Below are positions 42,706-55,784 of a DNA stretch of 64,000 nt, piece after piece. The notes below the pieces were generated by a model. It worked only from the letters and a program-made list of their open reading frames with translations, ran no database searches and was not told the DNA's origin. This DNA is from Cercis canadensis. Lineage: Eukaryota; Streptophyta; Magnoliopsida; Fabales; Fabaceae. Position 1 is the first letter of the stretch. The number at the start of each line of letters is the position of its first letter. The DNA is taken from assembly GCA_003255065.1 (NCBI GenBank), contig QAOA01000553.1, forward strand, positions 506,264-570,263, read 5' to 3'. Position numbers and translations under genes: made by a program.

Positions 42706-45700
42706 ATGCCAAAAGCTCCCGCTGCCAACCATGGTGCTGCCAATCGTGGCGGATCACCATCTCAAGCTGCACCAATCATTCCACCCAGAGTTGAAGAAGA
42801 TCCTGCAAGCCCTTTCTTCATCCATGGAAATGAAAATCCAACACTCATGTTGGTACCAGAAAGTCTTCAAGGAAGCAACTACCACAGCTGGGCAAGATCC
42901 ATGAAACTAGCTCTGCTAGCAAAGAACAAATTACAATTTGTTGATGGCTCGATTCAACCTCCCTCTCCAAATGATGTGTTCTATCGTGCCTGGGAGAGAT
43001 GCAATACGATGGTGCTGTCATGGTTAATCAAATCTGTACATCCCACAATTGCCAAGAGTATTTTGTGGTTTGATCTTGCACAGCAAGTCTGGAATGACTT
43101 GAAAGATCGATTCTCTCAAGGTGATCCCTTTAGAATCATGGAACTTCAGGAAGAAATTTTTCACCTCAGTCAGGGAGTGTCCTCTGTCACTGAGTACTAC
43201 ACCAGATTGAAAATCTTGTGGGATGAGCTGTCGAATTTAAGGCCAATACCTCCATGCGCGTGTATGGCAGGAGGTTGCAGGTGTTTCACCACAGCTTACA
43301 CCTATCACATTCAAGATCAAACCATTAGATTCTTAAGAGGACTCAACGATTCCTATGCCACTGTTAAATCTCAGATTATGTTAATGGAACCATTGCCTCC
43401 CATCAACAAGGTATTCTCACTTGTTTTGCAGCATGAGAGACAATTTGTCAACCCCATATCTGAAGCTGATTCTCAACAAGAAATTATGGCTTTGGCAGCA
43501 AGATCTTATAATGCTAGGCAACAGGTTTCAAGCAAGAAACCTTATTGCACATTCTGTAACATGACAGGCCACACAGCTGACACATGCTATAAGAAACATG
43601 GTTATCCTCCTGGCTACAAACAGAAATCCAAGCAATACAGAGTTAATCAGTGCACTGACTCTTTTCTCACAGATGAGGAAGATTTTGATGCAATGGAAGA
43701 AGCATCACCTGCACCAAACAAACAAGAAGTGCGTTTAACACCAGATGAGTATAGTCAAATCATGAGTCTCCTTAAAAACAATAAGGCTGACTCTACGGGT
43801 TCTACAACTTCAGCCATCAATGCCTTGAAGTTGAACTCAACCTTCTCTGGCCTTACTGTTTTCGAACCAAAGGAATCTCATGATCACTCTTCTGCCAGCT
43901 TCACTAATTCTGGTATGGTACTCTCCTGTCAATCTCTTGATATGAATTATAAAGATGCATGGATCATAGATTCTAGTGCTAGCAACCATGTAACTTGCTG
44001 CTATGACTTTCTTGATTCCTGTGTACCTGTGAACAATTATTTTGTAAGTCTTCCTAACAACATGTCAGCAGCGGTTACACACATAGGGTCTGTGACTTTT
44101 TCAGACAAATTTTGTTTGCATCAAGTATTATATGTGCCCACATTCACCTTTAATCTCATCTCAGTTAGCAAAGTAACCAAAGATCTGAATTGTTCTTTCT
44201 TGTTACACTCTGACAACTGCTTAATCAAGGAAACTGCTTCTTGGAGGACGATTGGCTATGCTAAGGAGCATTTGGGCTTATACCAACTCATCAATCCAAC
44301 TGTCAAACGCAGACAAGTACCTGAGACTAGTCCCTGCACTTCTAGCACAGTCAAACCATCTATTGATTCTTCTTTTCATTCTGTAAATAGTTGTAGCAAT
44401 AACCTTGACTGTCATGCCTTTGATTTGTGGCATTATAGACTAGGGCACCCTCACCATGAAAAGATCAAACTTTTAGCACAGCAAGTTGATATTGTAAGCT
44501 GGAATTCTGACATAAACTGTGACATATGCCCTTTGGCCAAGCAAAGAAGGGCCTCTTTTCCTACTAGTTCTTCTGTTTCTCTTCATATTTTTGATCTTGT
44601 GCATGTGGATATCTGGGGTCCCAGTTCAATCCTCTCGATGGATGGACACAAATATTTTCTTACCATAGTAGATGACTTCAGTCGATACACCTGGATTTAT
44701 CCAATGAAGACAAAGGGAGAAGCTCGTACCTGTTTACAAAAAATTTTCACCCTTATGCAGAATCAATTCAGTATAACCATCAAGACTATCAGAACTGACA
44801 ATGGAGTTGAGTTTCAAATGGTTGATTTTTACAATCAACATGGAATTATTCATCAACTCAGTTGTCCTTACACGCCCCAACAGAATTCTGTTGTAGAGAG
44901 AAAGCACCAACACCTTCTCAATGTCACGAGGGCATTACTTTTTCAATCAGGACTCCCTCTCATGCTATGGCATTTTGCAGTGTCTCATGCTGCCTACCTG
45001 ATCAACAGGACTCCTAGCAGAGTGCTTAACCACATCACACCTTTTGAGAAGTTGTTCAAGTCTCCTCCTCAGTTACAGAACCTCAAAGTCTTTGGTTGTT
45101 TATGCTTTGTAGGCACCAGTGGCCCTCCAAGAGTCAAGTTTGATGCCAGAGCTTCCAAATGTGTTTTTCTGGGCTATATTCATGGTGTCAAAGGCTTTCG
45201 AGTATTGGATACTCACTCCATGAAACTCACAGTTTCCAGAAATGTCATGTTCCATGAGGCATCTTTTCCTTTTCTTAATAAGGATCAGCCATTAGCCTCT
45301 GAGCCACTTTCTCCTGATCAATGGCAACTTGAAGCACCTGTTTCCCCTTCTCCAATTCCTACATCTGAATCTTTTTCTTCCCCTTTACATGATTCACCTC
45401 CATCTCCTTCTTCTCCTCTCACCAGTCATCACCATCCTCCAAACACACCCAGTCACTGTCCTTCTGATATTCCTATCCATATTACTAGGCCTCGCAGGTC
45501 CACAAAAGCTCCTCAATACCTTCGAGACTATCACACCAGAGTTAATTGTCTTCCTGGTATCTCAACAACTCCACATCCTCTTTCCCATGTCTTATCCTAT
45601 ACTCATTTGCCCCAACAACAACAGGTCTTTGCCATGAATATTACCACTGTCACAGAACCAAAGACTTTCATAGAAGCTGCAGCTTCCTCACACTGGCAGC

Positions 45701-46424
45701 AAGCAATGGAGGAAGAAGTCAAGGCTTTTGAGCTCAATCAAACATGGCTACTCACACATTTACCTCCTGGTAAGAAACCTATAGGCTGCAAGTGGGTATA
45801 CAAAATCAAACACAAAGCTGATGGCACCATCGAAAGATATAAGGCCAGACTTGTTGCTAAGGGTTACACTCAACAGGAAGGGGTGGACTACTTGGAAACC
45901 TTCTCTCCTGTTGCCAAACTCACTACTGTCAAAACTCTCTTAGCACTAGCTGCTGTCAAAGGGTGGGTTTTGCAGCAATTGGATGTGAACAATGCTTTTC
46001 TGCATGGAGACCTCCATGAGGAGGTTTATATGGCCATACCACCAGGGATGACTACATCTGATCCTCTTCTCGTTTGCAAGCTCCAGAAATCTCTTTATGG
46101 CCTCAAACAAGCCAGTAGACAGTGGCATCAGAAACTTTCTCATGCTTTGCTGTCTAAGGATTTTCACCCTGCTGCCTCAGATCCTTCTTTATTTGTCAAG
46201 AAAACTGCTCACTCTTTCACTGCTTTACTTATCTATGTTGATGATGTAATCATGACAGGCGATAGCACATAAGAAATCCACCACATCAAACAATTTCTGG
46301 ATCAACAATTTCGAATCAAAGACCTGGGTGACCTGAAATTTTTCCTTGGTCTTGAAGTGCACAGAACTGCTGATGGCATCAACCTTTGCCAACGAAAATA
46401 TGCCTTAGAGCTCCTAGTTAATTG
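42706..46424 (+). pseudogene. Copia gag-pol polyprotein, interrupted and truncated
   Basis: Codes for 1188 residues to a TAA at 46270, then in-frame homology continues about 50 codons. Domains in order: copia-type gag (about 40-260, LQGSNYHSWARSMKLALL); CCHC zinc knuckle near 281-294 (CTFCNMTGHTADTC); aspartic protease near 421, where the usual DSGAS reads DSSAS; GAG-pre-integrase (YRLGHPHHEK) near 575; integrase core with DIWGP near 635, TDNG near 697 and the Glu in VVERK near 729; reverse transcriptase from about 1012 with QLDVNNAFLHGDL and YVDDV near 1176. The protease change and the stop codon both suggest an inactive copy. The RT C-terminal half and RNase H are absent. Confidence 0.92.
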
Positions 46425-46443
46425 ATTTAAATAATATAAATTT

Positions 46444-46795
46444 GTAAATTATTTATGCAAAAATGACACTTTCTAAACTATTTGCTAAAATGAGATAGTT
46501 TTGATTATTTTAATGGAACACAATGAACATGTTAAATGAGAGATAACGTGTAGAAAAGAGAAACGCTACACTATATCTAACTCAAATAACGTGAGACATG
46601 CAATTTATTTTTGTGAACATTGAATATGCTAAATGAGATTTAGCATGACACATGTCATGTTGAATGAGATATAGCGTGTTTCATTAAAACATGCTAAACC
46701 TCATTTAGTATATTCATTATTCACCATTAAAATAAACAAAATTGTCATATTTTGATAAATAGTTTAAAAAATATCCATTTTACATAAATAATTAG
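46444..46795. mobile_element. Fold-back MITE A next to the truncated copia element
   Basis: The left arm (aaattatttatgcaaaaatg..., 'aaactatttgctaaaatgagatagttttg', 'ttattttaatgg') matches the right arm in reverse complement ('aattatttatgtaaaatgg', 'aaactatttatcaaaatatgacaattttg', 'ttattttaatgg'). Arms are about 110 bp, with further inverted motifs (tagcatg/catgcta) inside. There is no coding capacity. Confidence 0.75.
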
Positions 46796-47208
46796 AAAAA
46801 GTCCTAAAATCTCCCTTGAACTATGCTCTTATTGCACTTTATCCCACATGCTTCAAAAAAATAAGAAATACCTTCTTGAACTTTCAAAATATGCACTTTA
46901 CTCTTACGACCCTAACGTCCGTCCATTAATGGAAGGAAGAAGGGATTTAAAAATTATAATTTGACCCCAAAACTATTTGCATATTACTTTTTGACCCAAC
47001 TTTTTATAAATTTATTTTCATTTATACCCCTATAAAATTACACTATGGCCCAGATTAATCACATTATGTGCACATTAATGGACGGACGTCAGGGTCGATG
47101 GGTAAAGTGCACATTTTGAAAGTTCAAGGAGGTCTTTCCTACGTTTTTAAAAGATGGGGGGTAAAGTGCAACAAGAGCATAGTTGAAGGGGGTTTTTAAG
47201 ACTTTTTC
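46796..47208. mobile_element. Fold-back MITE B, inserted against a CACTA remnant
   Basis: The left end (aaaaagtcctaaaatctccc, 'gaactatgctcttattgcacttta', 'gtccgtccattaatgg') is matched in reverse complement at the right end ('aaaaagtcttaaaaacccc', 'caactatgctcttgttgcacttta', 'gacgtccgtccattaatg'). Arms are about 150 bp. The element follows MITE A with no spacer, and CACTA similarity begins a few bases after it. taatt on both sides is a possible short target duplication. Relatives lie at 61814-62050. Confidence 0.8.
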
Positions 47209-47210
47209 CT

Positions 47211-48022
47211 AATTCTTTTATCTATGTAGATTGAGTTTGAAAGGCGCCAGTCTGAGAGCTAGGCCCAATTCTCTTCGTCTTTTGTCAACGATACCGAGCT
47301 ATGACTCGCTTTCGTCAACAGCAAGAACAAGAAGGGTCGTGTTTATGGGCTCTAAGGCTTGTGTATTGGACTCTACCCATTCACAACCTACCCAGCCCTC
47401 TTTGCAGCCAGATACTCATTTGTCAGAGATGATGTCCTAGATGGTAGCCTTGACACAGAAAGTCTAGGAGCTGGATCACCTCCGCCCAGTGGTTAAGCCA
47501 CCTACTGCAGCAACGCTAGGATGCACCATCTTGTTCAACCGCACAATCCCCTTTTGACAATCACGATGACGCATATAAGGACTTAGGGGCTGACGACAAA
47601 GAGTAGGGCTTAGGGCTTTCTATTGTACTTTTTTTTTATTGTATAATTTTTTTATTGTAATTAAATTTTATTAAGAAATTTTTATTCTGTTTCATTTCAT
47701 TTTGATTAATAATTTGATTAAATGTTTAGAAAAATAAATACTCATTTGAGACAAAATAATAATAAAAGAAAGTAAAAAAAAATTATCACGGAATTTCTCT
47801 CGGATATATGTCCATGAGAAATTTCTCACATACCAAATCTGTGAGATATTCTCACGCTCAACAAATGTTTATCCATGAGAAACTCCATGAGAAAAACCTT
47901 TTGTCATGCCTTTTTTTGTCGCCTTGAAGTCTGTAAGAAATTCCACGACAACAATGTTTCTCACGGATTTTTTCTCCATTTCTCATGGACGAATTTTTTT
48001 NCCCTTTTTTTTTTTTGTAGTG
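47211..48022 (+). mobile_element. CACTA element remnant (3' part)
   Basis: The interval 47211-47600 is closely similar, in reverse orientation, to the coding part of the CACTA element at 53.2-57.3 kb (compare 'ttcttttatctatgtaga.tgag', and the KNKKG.VYG.GS.A peptide in both). Here its frame is broken by shifts. The interval 47780-48000 is dense in tttctcacgga and catgagaaa motifs, as in subterminal repeats. It ends ...ttgtagtg at 48022, the inverted form of CACTACAA. The 5' part is missing. An N lies at 48001. Confidence 0.8.
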
Positions 48023-49560
48023 TAGCTCATGGACTCCACATCTTAACATATCATAGAACCGCACAATAAGATCATGTGGGTCATTGAGCTTTTCTCAAAG
48101 ATGAAGCCTGAAATTGCAAATAGTTGAAGTTGATAGTTGTTGGAGTACTCAGTTCACAAACGTAACAAAGGAATGTGCTCTTACCCTCACATCCTTCTCC
48201 TGATCCAGATCGATCAAAAAATCATGCAAGTCTAGACAAGTGATGGATCTCTATTTGTATTTTCAGCATTTGGCTAGCACACTAGTACGAATTGCATCCT
48301 TTGTGAGAAGGAAGTTGGGTATGTGACCGAGAATAGTTTTAGGCAAACTGCTAATGTGATCTTCTCAATCAAGGTTCGTAGCTATTTGATTATTATTTTT
48401 AGCATTTGAACCCATGTTTGTAAAAAAGTTCATGAGAAATGTTTTGCTAGCTAGGGTTTTAGATAAAATCTTTGATTGACAAGAATTAAATAAAATAGAT
48501 ATCGACACTAAGAACTAAATAGATACAGTAAATTTGATTAAGCATTTCATATATCTTTGAGTATGAAAAAATGTTTAAAAATCTGAAATCCATCTAATAA
48601 GCCTAGTTAAAAGAACATGAAGGTTTTGAAATTGAAGCAGAATAATTTAGAATTAAGACTCATCATACCACAGCGGCCAAACTCTATTACAAGAAATCTA
48701 GCTTCATGGAAGATTTAATTGATGGATTCTCAACCCAAACCCCAATAGTGATGATATAGATTTTAAGGTTAGATGTCTGAAACCCTTTTATCGGCTTCTA
48801 TTTCGGCACATATGAATCTCTCTTGCTCTTCCAGACACGACTTTTCATAAAGCTTGGAGCTTGGAGGGTAAAAACATGAAAGTTGATATCCTAGGGGTTT
48901 GGACAAGATGGTTGGAACTTGGTGCTAAACTGATGATAGTATCACTAAAATTTGCATTCTTGCAACTTTCTAGATAATGATGCTTTGAACCACAGACTAT
49001 CGATTGTAGAGTTTCTTTCTTTTCTTTCGTTAGAAGGCATCCATTAATTGTCATGTGCTCTGCCTTAGAGCTGAAACAATTTATCTAACTCCTAAACTCT
49101 TTTCGTTGTTAAATAAACAAAANAAAAAAAAAAAAAAAAAAGTGGGATGGTGGGAGCTGGGTGGTTGAGATATTAGAGAGATATTTTCCTAAAAAGAGCC
49201 AAACCGATCAAGATGTGAATTAATTAGCATAATCATACACGATTGTTGTTTTTTTTATTAATACATTTTTTTATTTATTATTTATTAGCACAATCATAAA
49301 CGATTGTTTCTATTTTTTTTGTTTTCTTAAACAATATTTTGTGATGTGATTAGGAAGGTATCATTGCCTCTCTCCTTTTTTGTGCTTTGGCTATGACTCT
49401 GGGTTTGAATATAGATCCCACGAGTCCCAAGGACAACTTCAATACCACTCAGTTACTAGCCATTTGGTGTATCATTGCTTTTTCATACATATATATACCA
49501 TTAGCTTATGCTATCAACTTAGAGTGATATCTTCAACAAAATAATACTGAATCTGCACAT
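48023..49560. other. Non-genic stretch with decayed sequence
   Basis: No intact frame or recognisable element. An N lies inside a poly-A run at 49123. Some stretches (48100-48420, 48660-49060) are less AT-rich and may be old transposon or gene debris, but I cannot name them. Confidence 0.4.
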
Positions 49561-49598
49561 GTGTGTGTGTATATATATATATATATATACACACACAT
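49559..49598. repeat. (TG)n(TA)n(CA)n microsatellite, self-complementary
   Basis: A gt run, an at run and an ac run follow one another. The whole forms a near-perfect inverted repeat of about 38 bases. Lengths may be unreliable in the assembly. It directly abuts a copia LTR fragment. Confidence 0.9.
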
Positions 49599-49599
49599 T

Positions 49600-49735
49600 A
49601 TTGACTATAACACTAATATACCAGTTAGTGTATATTAGTAATATACCAGTTAGTATTAGTTACAATAGCATATGCGTATCAGTTAGCAAAGCATTATCAA
49701 TAATCAAATTCAGCTTTACTTCTCAATTTGCAATA
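49600..49735 (+). repeat. Internally deleted copia LTR fragment
   Basis: Matches the LTR at 42330-42654: 'ttgactataacactaatataccagttagt', then 'agcatatgcgtatcagttagca', then a jump of about 185 bp to 'atcaataatcaaattcagc' and 'cttctcaatttgcaata'. It has the same orientation. It could be the 3' LTR of the broken copia element or a separate copy. Confidence 0.85.
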
Positions 49736-52700
49736 CACATAGTTTAAATATTTCATCTAGAATAATTTTTTGATAGCTCCATCCAAAATTATAGTTAAAA
49801 ATTTGAAATTCAAAATTATACACATTCGACGGAAGGTGATGTTTGATGTTTGTCAACCAAGATAGTTTCCATGTGTCGTATCCTATGGGCCTATACAAAA
49901 CCTCTACAATGTCGGTTTAGATAGCAATACTAAAATATTTCATGCAATACTACTACTAATAATAATAATTTGTTATTATTGTTACTACTATACTTCCTTT
50001 TTTTTTTTTTTGCCATTAGATAAATAAAGTTATATTTTTTAGTTTGGAATATGAGTCTTTGGAGATCCCAACTTGGGACCTCAACCTTTTTGAGGGATTC
50101 CTAGATTAATTGTGTTGTGTGCGCTTATATATACTTCCTATTATTATTGCTATAGAATAATGTTACCAACATCATTGTTTACAAATTTTAATAAATTTAC
50201 TTAAAAATAATTTTTTTAAAATGCTTAGGTCATTTTTGAGCTACATTTCGCGCACTAAGACTACAGTTCCTCTTCGAGTGATCTTAAGAGTATTCAAAGA
50301 AAAATTCTCTAAATGCTAGCCCTAAAAATCAAACTTTGGTTAGTTTGGGAAGAGCCTATTATATTCGTATCTTCCCACTAAACTAAACCTTTGTTGTTTT
50401 TTTTAACGACTTAGATTTAACTAGAGTCACATGTATGATATTTGTGAGACTACTAAATGAATAAATGTCATTTCTTATTCACTACATTTTAGAATGTTGA
50501 GAATTGCTTAGTCAAAGATTAGCCATTAGGAGCTTTAGGTGTCTTTATTGATCTTAATATTTGGCTTTAAGCAGCCATTGGATGGGCCCAAAGAGAAACA
50601 CTTGACAACAAGAGGCACTTCAACAAAAAGTGGCCATATTACTTTTCTTGTCAAAGATATTGTGCTCAATGTTTACATTGAAAAATCTTATATGAAAAGG
50701 GAAGGCCAAAGGATAAAAAGTAATTGAAAGAAAATCATAATAGAAACAAATAACTAGTTGTTTGTGATGACAGAAACAAATCAATGTTAGGAGATGCTTA
50801 AGGAATAGAAAAGCAAGGTTGGGAGCAAAGGAAAACCAAGTAAAGCACCTAGTCACAGGAGAGGGCTGGGAGTTAGAATGAGAACTTGTAGATGGTTGAG
50901 CTAAAACAAAGTATCATTCCTGAGTATAGTATATCATTTTCAAATGATACAACAAAAAACCTATACTAATCAGCACACAATACATTGAAGCTGTCATTTG
51001 TCAACAAAGTAGTTTCCATGTATTATGAGGGCCTCTATATGGTATTAGATAGGAATGCTAAAATATGTCATATAATATTAAGGCTTAATTACAATTTTGG
51101 TCCTCATATTTTAACAACTTGAACTTTTTTGTCCATCTTGTTTAAAAATGAATGATTTAATCCCTCTATATTCATAAATGTGCAATCTTGGTCCTTTCTT
51201 CTTTGAGCCAAAATTTCTCAGGTCTAGTTCAAGGTGTAAAGTTCTATGATTCACAATCTAACCATTGAGATTGAAGAGCTACATCTTGCGGACCTCCCCA
51301 CAAAATTTCAGCTCAATCCAAAGATAACATTTACGAGGTTTTCACGGTTTTGGAAATTATGAGGATTGGATGAAGAAATTGGTCCTCTACAAGTACAGGT
51401 TACTATCTCATCTTCTTTGCAACTTCACAAGCATGACAATGACAACGTTCACAACTTTGCATATTTGGAATTATGATCACTTAGTAGCATTGTCAAATAT
51501 GGTCAGTTATCGACATTTGGCTAGGCTCGAGTTTGGCCCTACAAGGCCCTATATGTAAATGAATCGGGCCAATTATTACTATTATTTAATTAAATTTTAT
51601 TTTCAAAATAGAAAAACTAATAAATCAAACAATAAAAAATTAAATGAAACACAAAAGTAAAATAAAAATTTGTCTAGCCTGTTCAATAATTGGGCTAGCC
51701 TTAACAGGTTAAGCCAAGAAAACCCAATTTTTAAATAGGTAAAGTTGAGGCCCTAACTTGATTTTATATGGGCCAAGCCCAAATTTTGAAATGCCTGAGC
51801 CCAAAGTTGACAATGCTATCAGTTAATTAGGGGCATTTAAGTGTTTTTCTTTTCTTTGCCACAATCAAAAGATAAAAATATAAAAATAATGGCATCTATT
51901 GGGATATACCTAAGTTTTATGAGTTAACTAGGTTTATATGTAGTTATACAAAATAGAGGGGAGGTGGATGAAAACTTAGAAAACTTCAAGGGAGATTAGA
52001 GTAATTTACTCAAGATTGTAAAAGAAAAAAAATATTCTATTTAGTCACCTACAGTCACTTGAGCTATGTATGTAAGGAAATTTATCCTTTGAAATGATAC
52101 ATAATGTTTTATGCATAATTGTTATATGGCCTTTTAGTTTAATGTCTATTTATCTAATTCTTTGCTTATGACACACCAAACACAAAATTATATTAAAAAT
52201 TATGAGATATAAATATAATCCAGATATTATACGTGTTTTAACCGACAATAATATTAAGGTGTACATTTGAGTTTTTCTCTATTTTCTCCTTAATATTTAT
52301 TCTTATTTATGTGTTGGCACATACCATGATCAAAACAACAAAAGTAAATATATTTGGGATTAGATACAGGCCATATTTTCTCTTTATTCTTTAGTTTTTG
52401 TTGTGCAAAGCAACAAAAGTAATATTTGTAAATATATATTATACTTTTTTTTTATAAGAACCTCTTCATAATCTTATCCATAACTTTGGAATTTTCACAT
52501 CATCTCCTTACTAAAACTACTTTATAAGACGGTGTGGAATATGGTGTTGAAAATAGGGAAGGAAGTCAAATTTAATAGCGTAAAATGTGAGAAACCTCTC
52601 CAACTATAATCAATGTGCACAAAGCACCATTAGTTTTAAAATGGAGCAATCAAAACCTTAAACTTTACATTTTGTGCGCAAAGGACCTTCTGTTAATTTG

Positions 52701-53207
52701 ACTATTAGTTTATGGATAGATATGGCATGTGCCACTCACATGATATCATTAAATTGTAAATTTATTTATTTTAATCTCTTATTACGGATAAATATGAATA
52801 AAAATAGTGAAAATTTTAAAGAAACTCCAATTAAATAAAAAATCCAGAATTAATATAAAAAATACATATACTAAAGAAAAAATATTAAAATTAAGGAAAA
52901 AATACTATTAAAGAGAAATAAAAGCACTTAAAATTAGGAAAAAAAATTCATAATGATGTAGAAAATTAATTTTAGGAACTTGTATTCGATTTTTTTTTGT
53001 GAACTTGTAACTGATAATAGGTTTTTGTTGTTGCTTTGGCATATGTGGATTATTTTTTTTTATATTGGCCATTAGAGGTATATTTTTGTGAAAATGATTT
53101 AATAGTTAATGGATATATTTGGCTATTAAGCTTATGAACGATGGAATTTGAAGTTTCAAAAACTATTTTGTGTCGTTTGTCAAAAAGTTGACTAATGCCA
53201 CTACAAC
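49736..53207. other. Repeat-derived region without genes
   Basis: No coding region is supportable. About 51082-51340 is a single arm of the Pack-MULE-like family (taaggcttaattacaattttggtcc... through 'gagctacatcttgcgg'). About 52565-52745 is weakly similar to MITE B (aacctctccaactataatc, catgtgccactcacatgat). The rest is AT-rich DNA. Confidence 0.5.
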
Positions 53208-53699
53208 CACTACAAAAAAAAAAAAAAATTAAAAAAATAGGCATTTTCTCACAAACAACATCCATGAGAAAATGCCCAAAATTCTATGAGAAACAGATTT
53301 CTCACGAACTTTCTCACACACACGAAGGTGAGAAAAAAAAAATCATGAAAAAAAGGGATTTCTCAAGGACAAAAAATGACCGTGATAAATGTCTCACAGA
53401 TTTTCTCAAGGAGAAACTATGTAGCGCGTGAGAACTTGTCATGCGTGAGTTTGTGAGTTTCTCACGGATTTATGTCCATGAGAAATTATTACAGAGTTAC
53501 TCCCGTGAGAATTCCGTGAGAGTTGTCTTTTTTTTTAAGCTCAGAAATGTGTAATTTTTTAAATAATTAATTATTAGTTTCAATGAAAGGCATTATATAT
53601 AAAAACCACTAAAATTTATTAATGAAATGTAATTACAATTTATAAATGTTATACAATGAAAGGAAAGAAAAGTACACTACAATATATACACTAAACCCT

Positions 53700-55721
53700 A
53701 ATCTCACATGTCGTCGTCTCCTAAGTCCTTGACTGAGTCATCATCATCATCAGTCGGGGGTTGTGGGGCCGCATCGGATGTCCCATTATGACCCTGCTGC
53801 AGTAGTTGCAATAACATTGTAGCCAATTGCTCTGTCAACGTGCCGGATCCCCTAAGAGCTTAGACCAACGGCACCAGCTTGTGGAGCTCCTACATCCCCT
53901 GCGACATGGCTGCCATCTAGGACCAAACCTCCGACATCTAAGGATGTACTAAGTTGAAGGGCTAGGAACCCTGTGATTGGGCTGAGTCCAATAGGCTAGC
54001 CTCAGAACCCATTCCATAAACCTGACCCTTCTTGTTCTTCCCACCAACAACATTGAGCCATATGTCGTCGTTGACAGAAGACGAAGAGGATTGGGTTTGG
54101 CTATCAGACCGGTGCCTTTCATACTCAGTCTACATAGATAAAAGAATAAAGTTAATAAGAAATAATAAACTTATAATCAAGATTTTTAGACCTCCTAAAC
54201 AACTTCCAAAATACTTACATAAGTAGATTGAGCCCATGGATGGACCCAGCCTTTACTGGCACTGTGCTGAAGTTGACGAAAGACCTCATGTGCATTAGGC
54301 TCTTTTCCCAACTCTTTCGTCTACAAAAAAAAAATGAACCATTAGTAAATAGAAATAACTTAATTTTTAAACATATCTAAAGAAGGTTTTTAAATAAAAA
54401 ACTTATCAACCTCTTTTTGTGTTCGGAGACGGTGATTGCCAGACCCTGATTTAAGGAGGGATTCTTCTTATTCCACTCTAAGACCGTCATGTACTCTTTG
54501 GAGGCCCATTTAATTCTTAGGGCCCTAGCATAGTAGGCGACAATTAGTCGCCCTTTGACTTCCCAATCCTGATGTTTGGAAGGAGGCCCGAATGTTATCA
54601 CTGCACTTTGTGAGCTAGATCTTACGCATTTGGCTCTCAAATTGCGGGTCCTAGATACATTTCCTTTGCATTAGAAAACAAAAGATCAAGGTTAGTAAAA
54701 TTAAAATTAAGTTAGCTTAAAATAAAATAAAATCAATTAAGTTGAAATTATTATCTTGAACTCTGTCCATCAGAGTTCCTTCACCTCATTAAGAACAGAG
54801 GTGAGATCGGTCCAATCGCCCTCAAATTTTGACTTATAGATAGTCGAAAGAAAGTTCACAGGCTCCTTAGATGGAAGAAAGTTGCACAAAAAAAAAATCA
54901 ATTCTTATCAATGAGAAATAANGACCGTCATGTACTCTTTGGAGGCCCATTTAATTCTTAGGGCCCTAGCATAGTAGGTGACAACTAGTCGCCCTTTGAC
55001 TTCCCAATCCTGATGTTTGGAAGGAGGCCCGAATGTTATCACTGCACTTTGTGAGCTAGATCTTACGAATCTGGCTCTCAAATTGCGGGTCCTAGATACA
55101 TTTCCTTTGCATTAGAAAACAAAAGATCAAGGTTAGTAAAATTAAAATTAAGTTAGCTTTAAATAAAATAAAATCAATTAAGTTGAAATTATTATCTTGA
55201 ACTCTGTCCATCAGAGTTCCTTCACCTCATTAAGAACAGAGGTGAGATCGGTCCAATCGCCCTCAAATTTTGACTTATAGATAGTCGAAAGAAAGTTCAC
55301 AGGCTCCTTAGATGGAAGAAAGTTGCACAAAAAAAAAATCAATTCTTATCAATGAGAAATAATAAACTTTAAACCATAAAATATATCAGAACTAGATATT
55401 AGAAAATACTTACTCATTCTTCACGTATGGCCATATCCACATCTGACCATTAACCGCTCGGGAGCTGGGCAATGGTGACCTTGAAATAGTCGAACTGGCA
55501 CGCGATGACCTTGCTACGGCCGATGCTATAGATCCCGAGGTGAGGGCTCCTGATAAGTTCCCGTCATGCATTGCATCGGGCGACGGTGTGCACGCAAACC
55601 TGGGGATCGGCATAAACAAAGACAACTCCGGGTCGGTCTGAGAAGGCTGAGCCACAACCTTTCCCTTGTCCCTCCTGGAGGGCTCAGATCCTGGAGATGA
55701 CCACCGACGATCGTCTGACAT
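53700..55721 (-). pseudogene. CACTA accessory protein resembling Transposase_24
   Basis: Pieces on the minus strand: a first part from ATG at 55721 to about 55410 (MSDDRRWSSPGSEPSRRDKG...); a part around 55290-55200 and its duplicate around 54850-54760 (NFLSTIYKSKFEGDW); a part around 54660-54420 (ITFGPPSKHQDWEVKGRL, then EYMTVLEWNKKNPSLNQG); and 54330-53700 (TKELGKEPNAHEVFRQLHSA and KNKKGQVYGMGSE). The 'EP.A.E.FRQLH' pattern is typical of Pfam Transposase_24 proteins of plant CACTA elements. The pieces are separated by introns or breaks that I could not resolve, and an assembly duplication lies in the middle. No catalytic residues are expected in this family. Confidence 0.6.
54482..55362. 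repeat. 440-bp duplication abutting a single N (probable assembly join)
   Basis: 54482-54921 and 54923-55362 are near identical and meet at the N at 54922. Differences are few (gcgacaattag versus gtgacaactag, cttacgcattt versus cttacgaatct). They lie inside the CACTA element. The several substitutions may mean two alleles were joined rather than sequencing error alone. Confidence 0.85.
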
Positions 55722-55784
55722 CTATCATACAAAAGAAATATTAACAAGGCAATTATGTATACAATAAAATCACTAACCTTACAT

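Larger units (their letters stand above)
42330..46424 (+). mobile_element. Ty1/copia LTR retrotransposon, 3'-truncated
   Basis: The element has a 5' LTR (42330-42654), a tRNA-Met primer-binding site (42658-42670) and one long gag-pol frame from 42706. The frame hits a TAA at 46270-46272, after which the same frame continues with recognisable reverse-transcriptase sequence (KDLGDLKFFLGLEVH) to about 46424. Sequence similarity to copia then ends abruptly, next to a MITE. The rest of the reverse transcriptase, the RNase H domain, the polypurine tract and the 3' LTR are missing. A deleted LTR fragment of the same family lies at 49600-49735. Confidence 0.93.
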
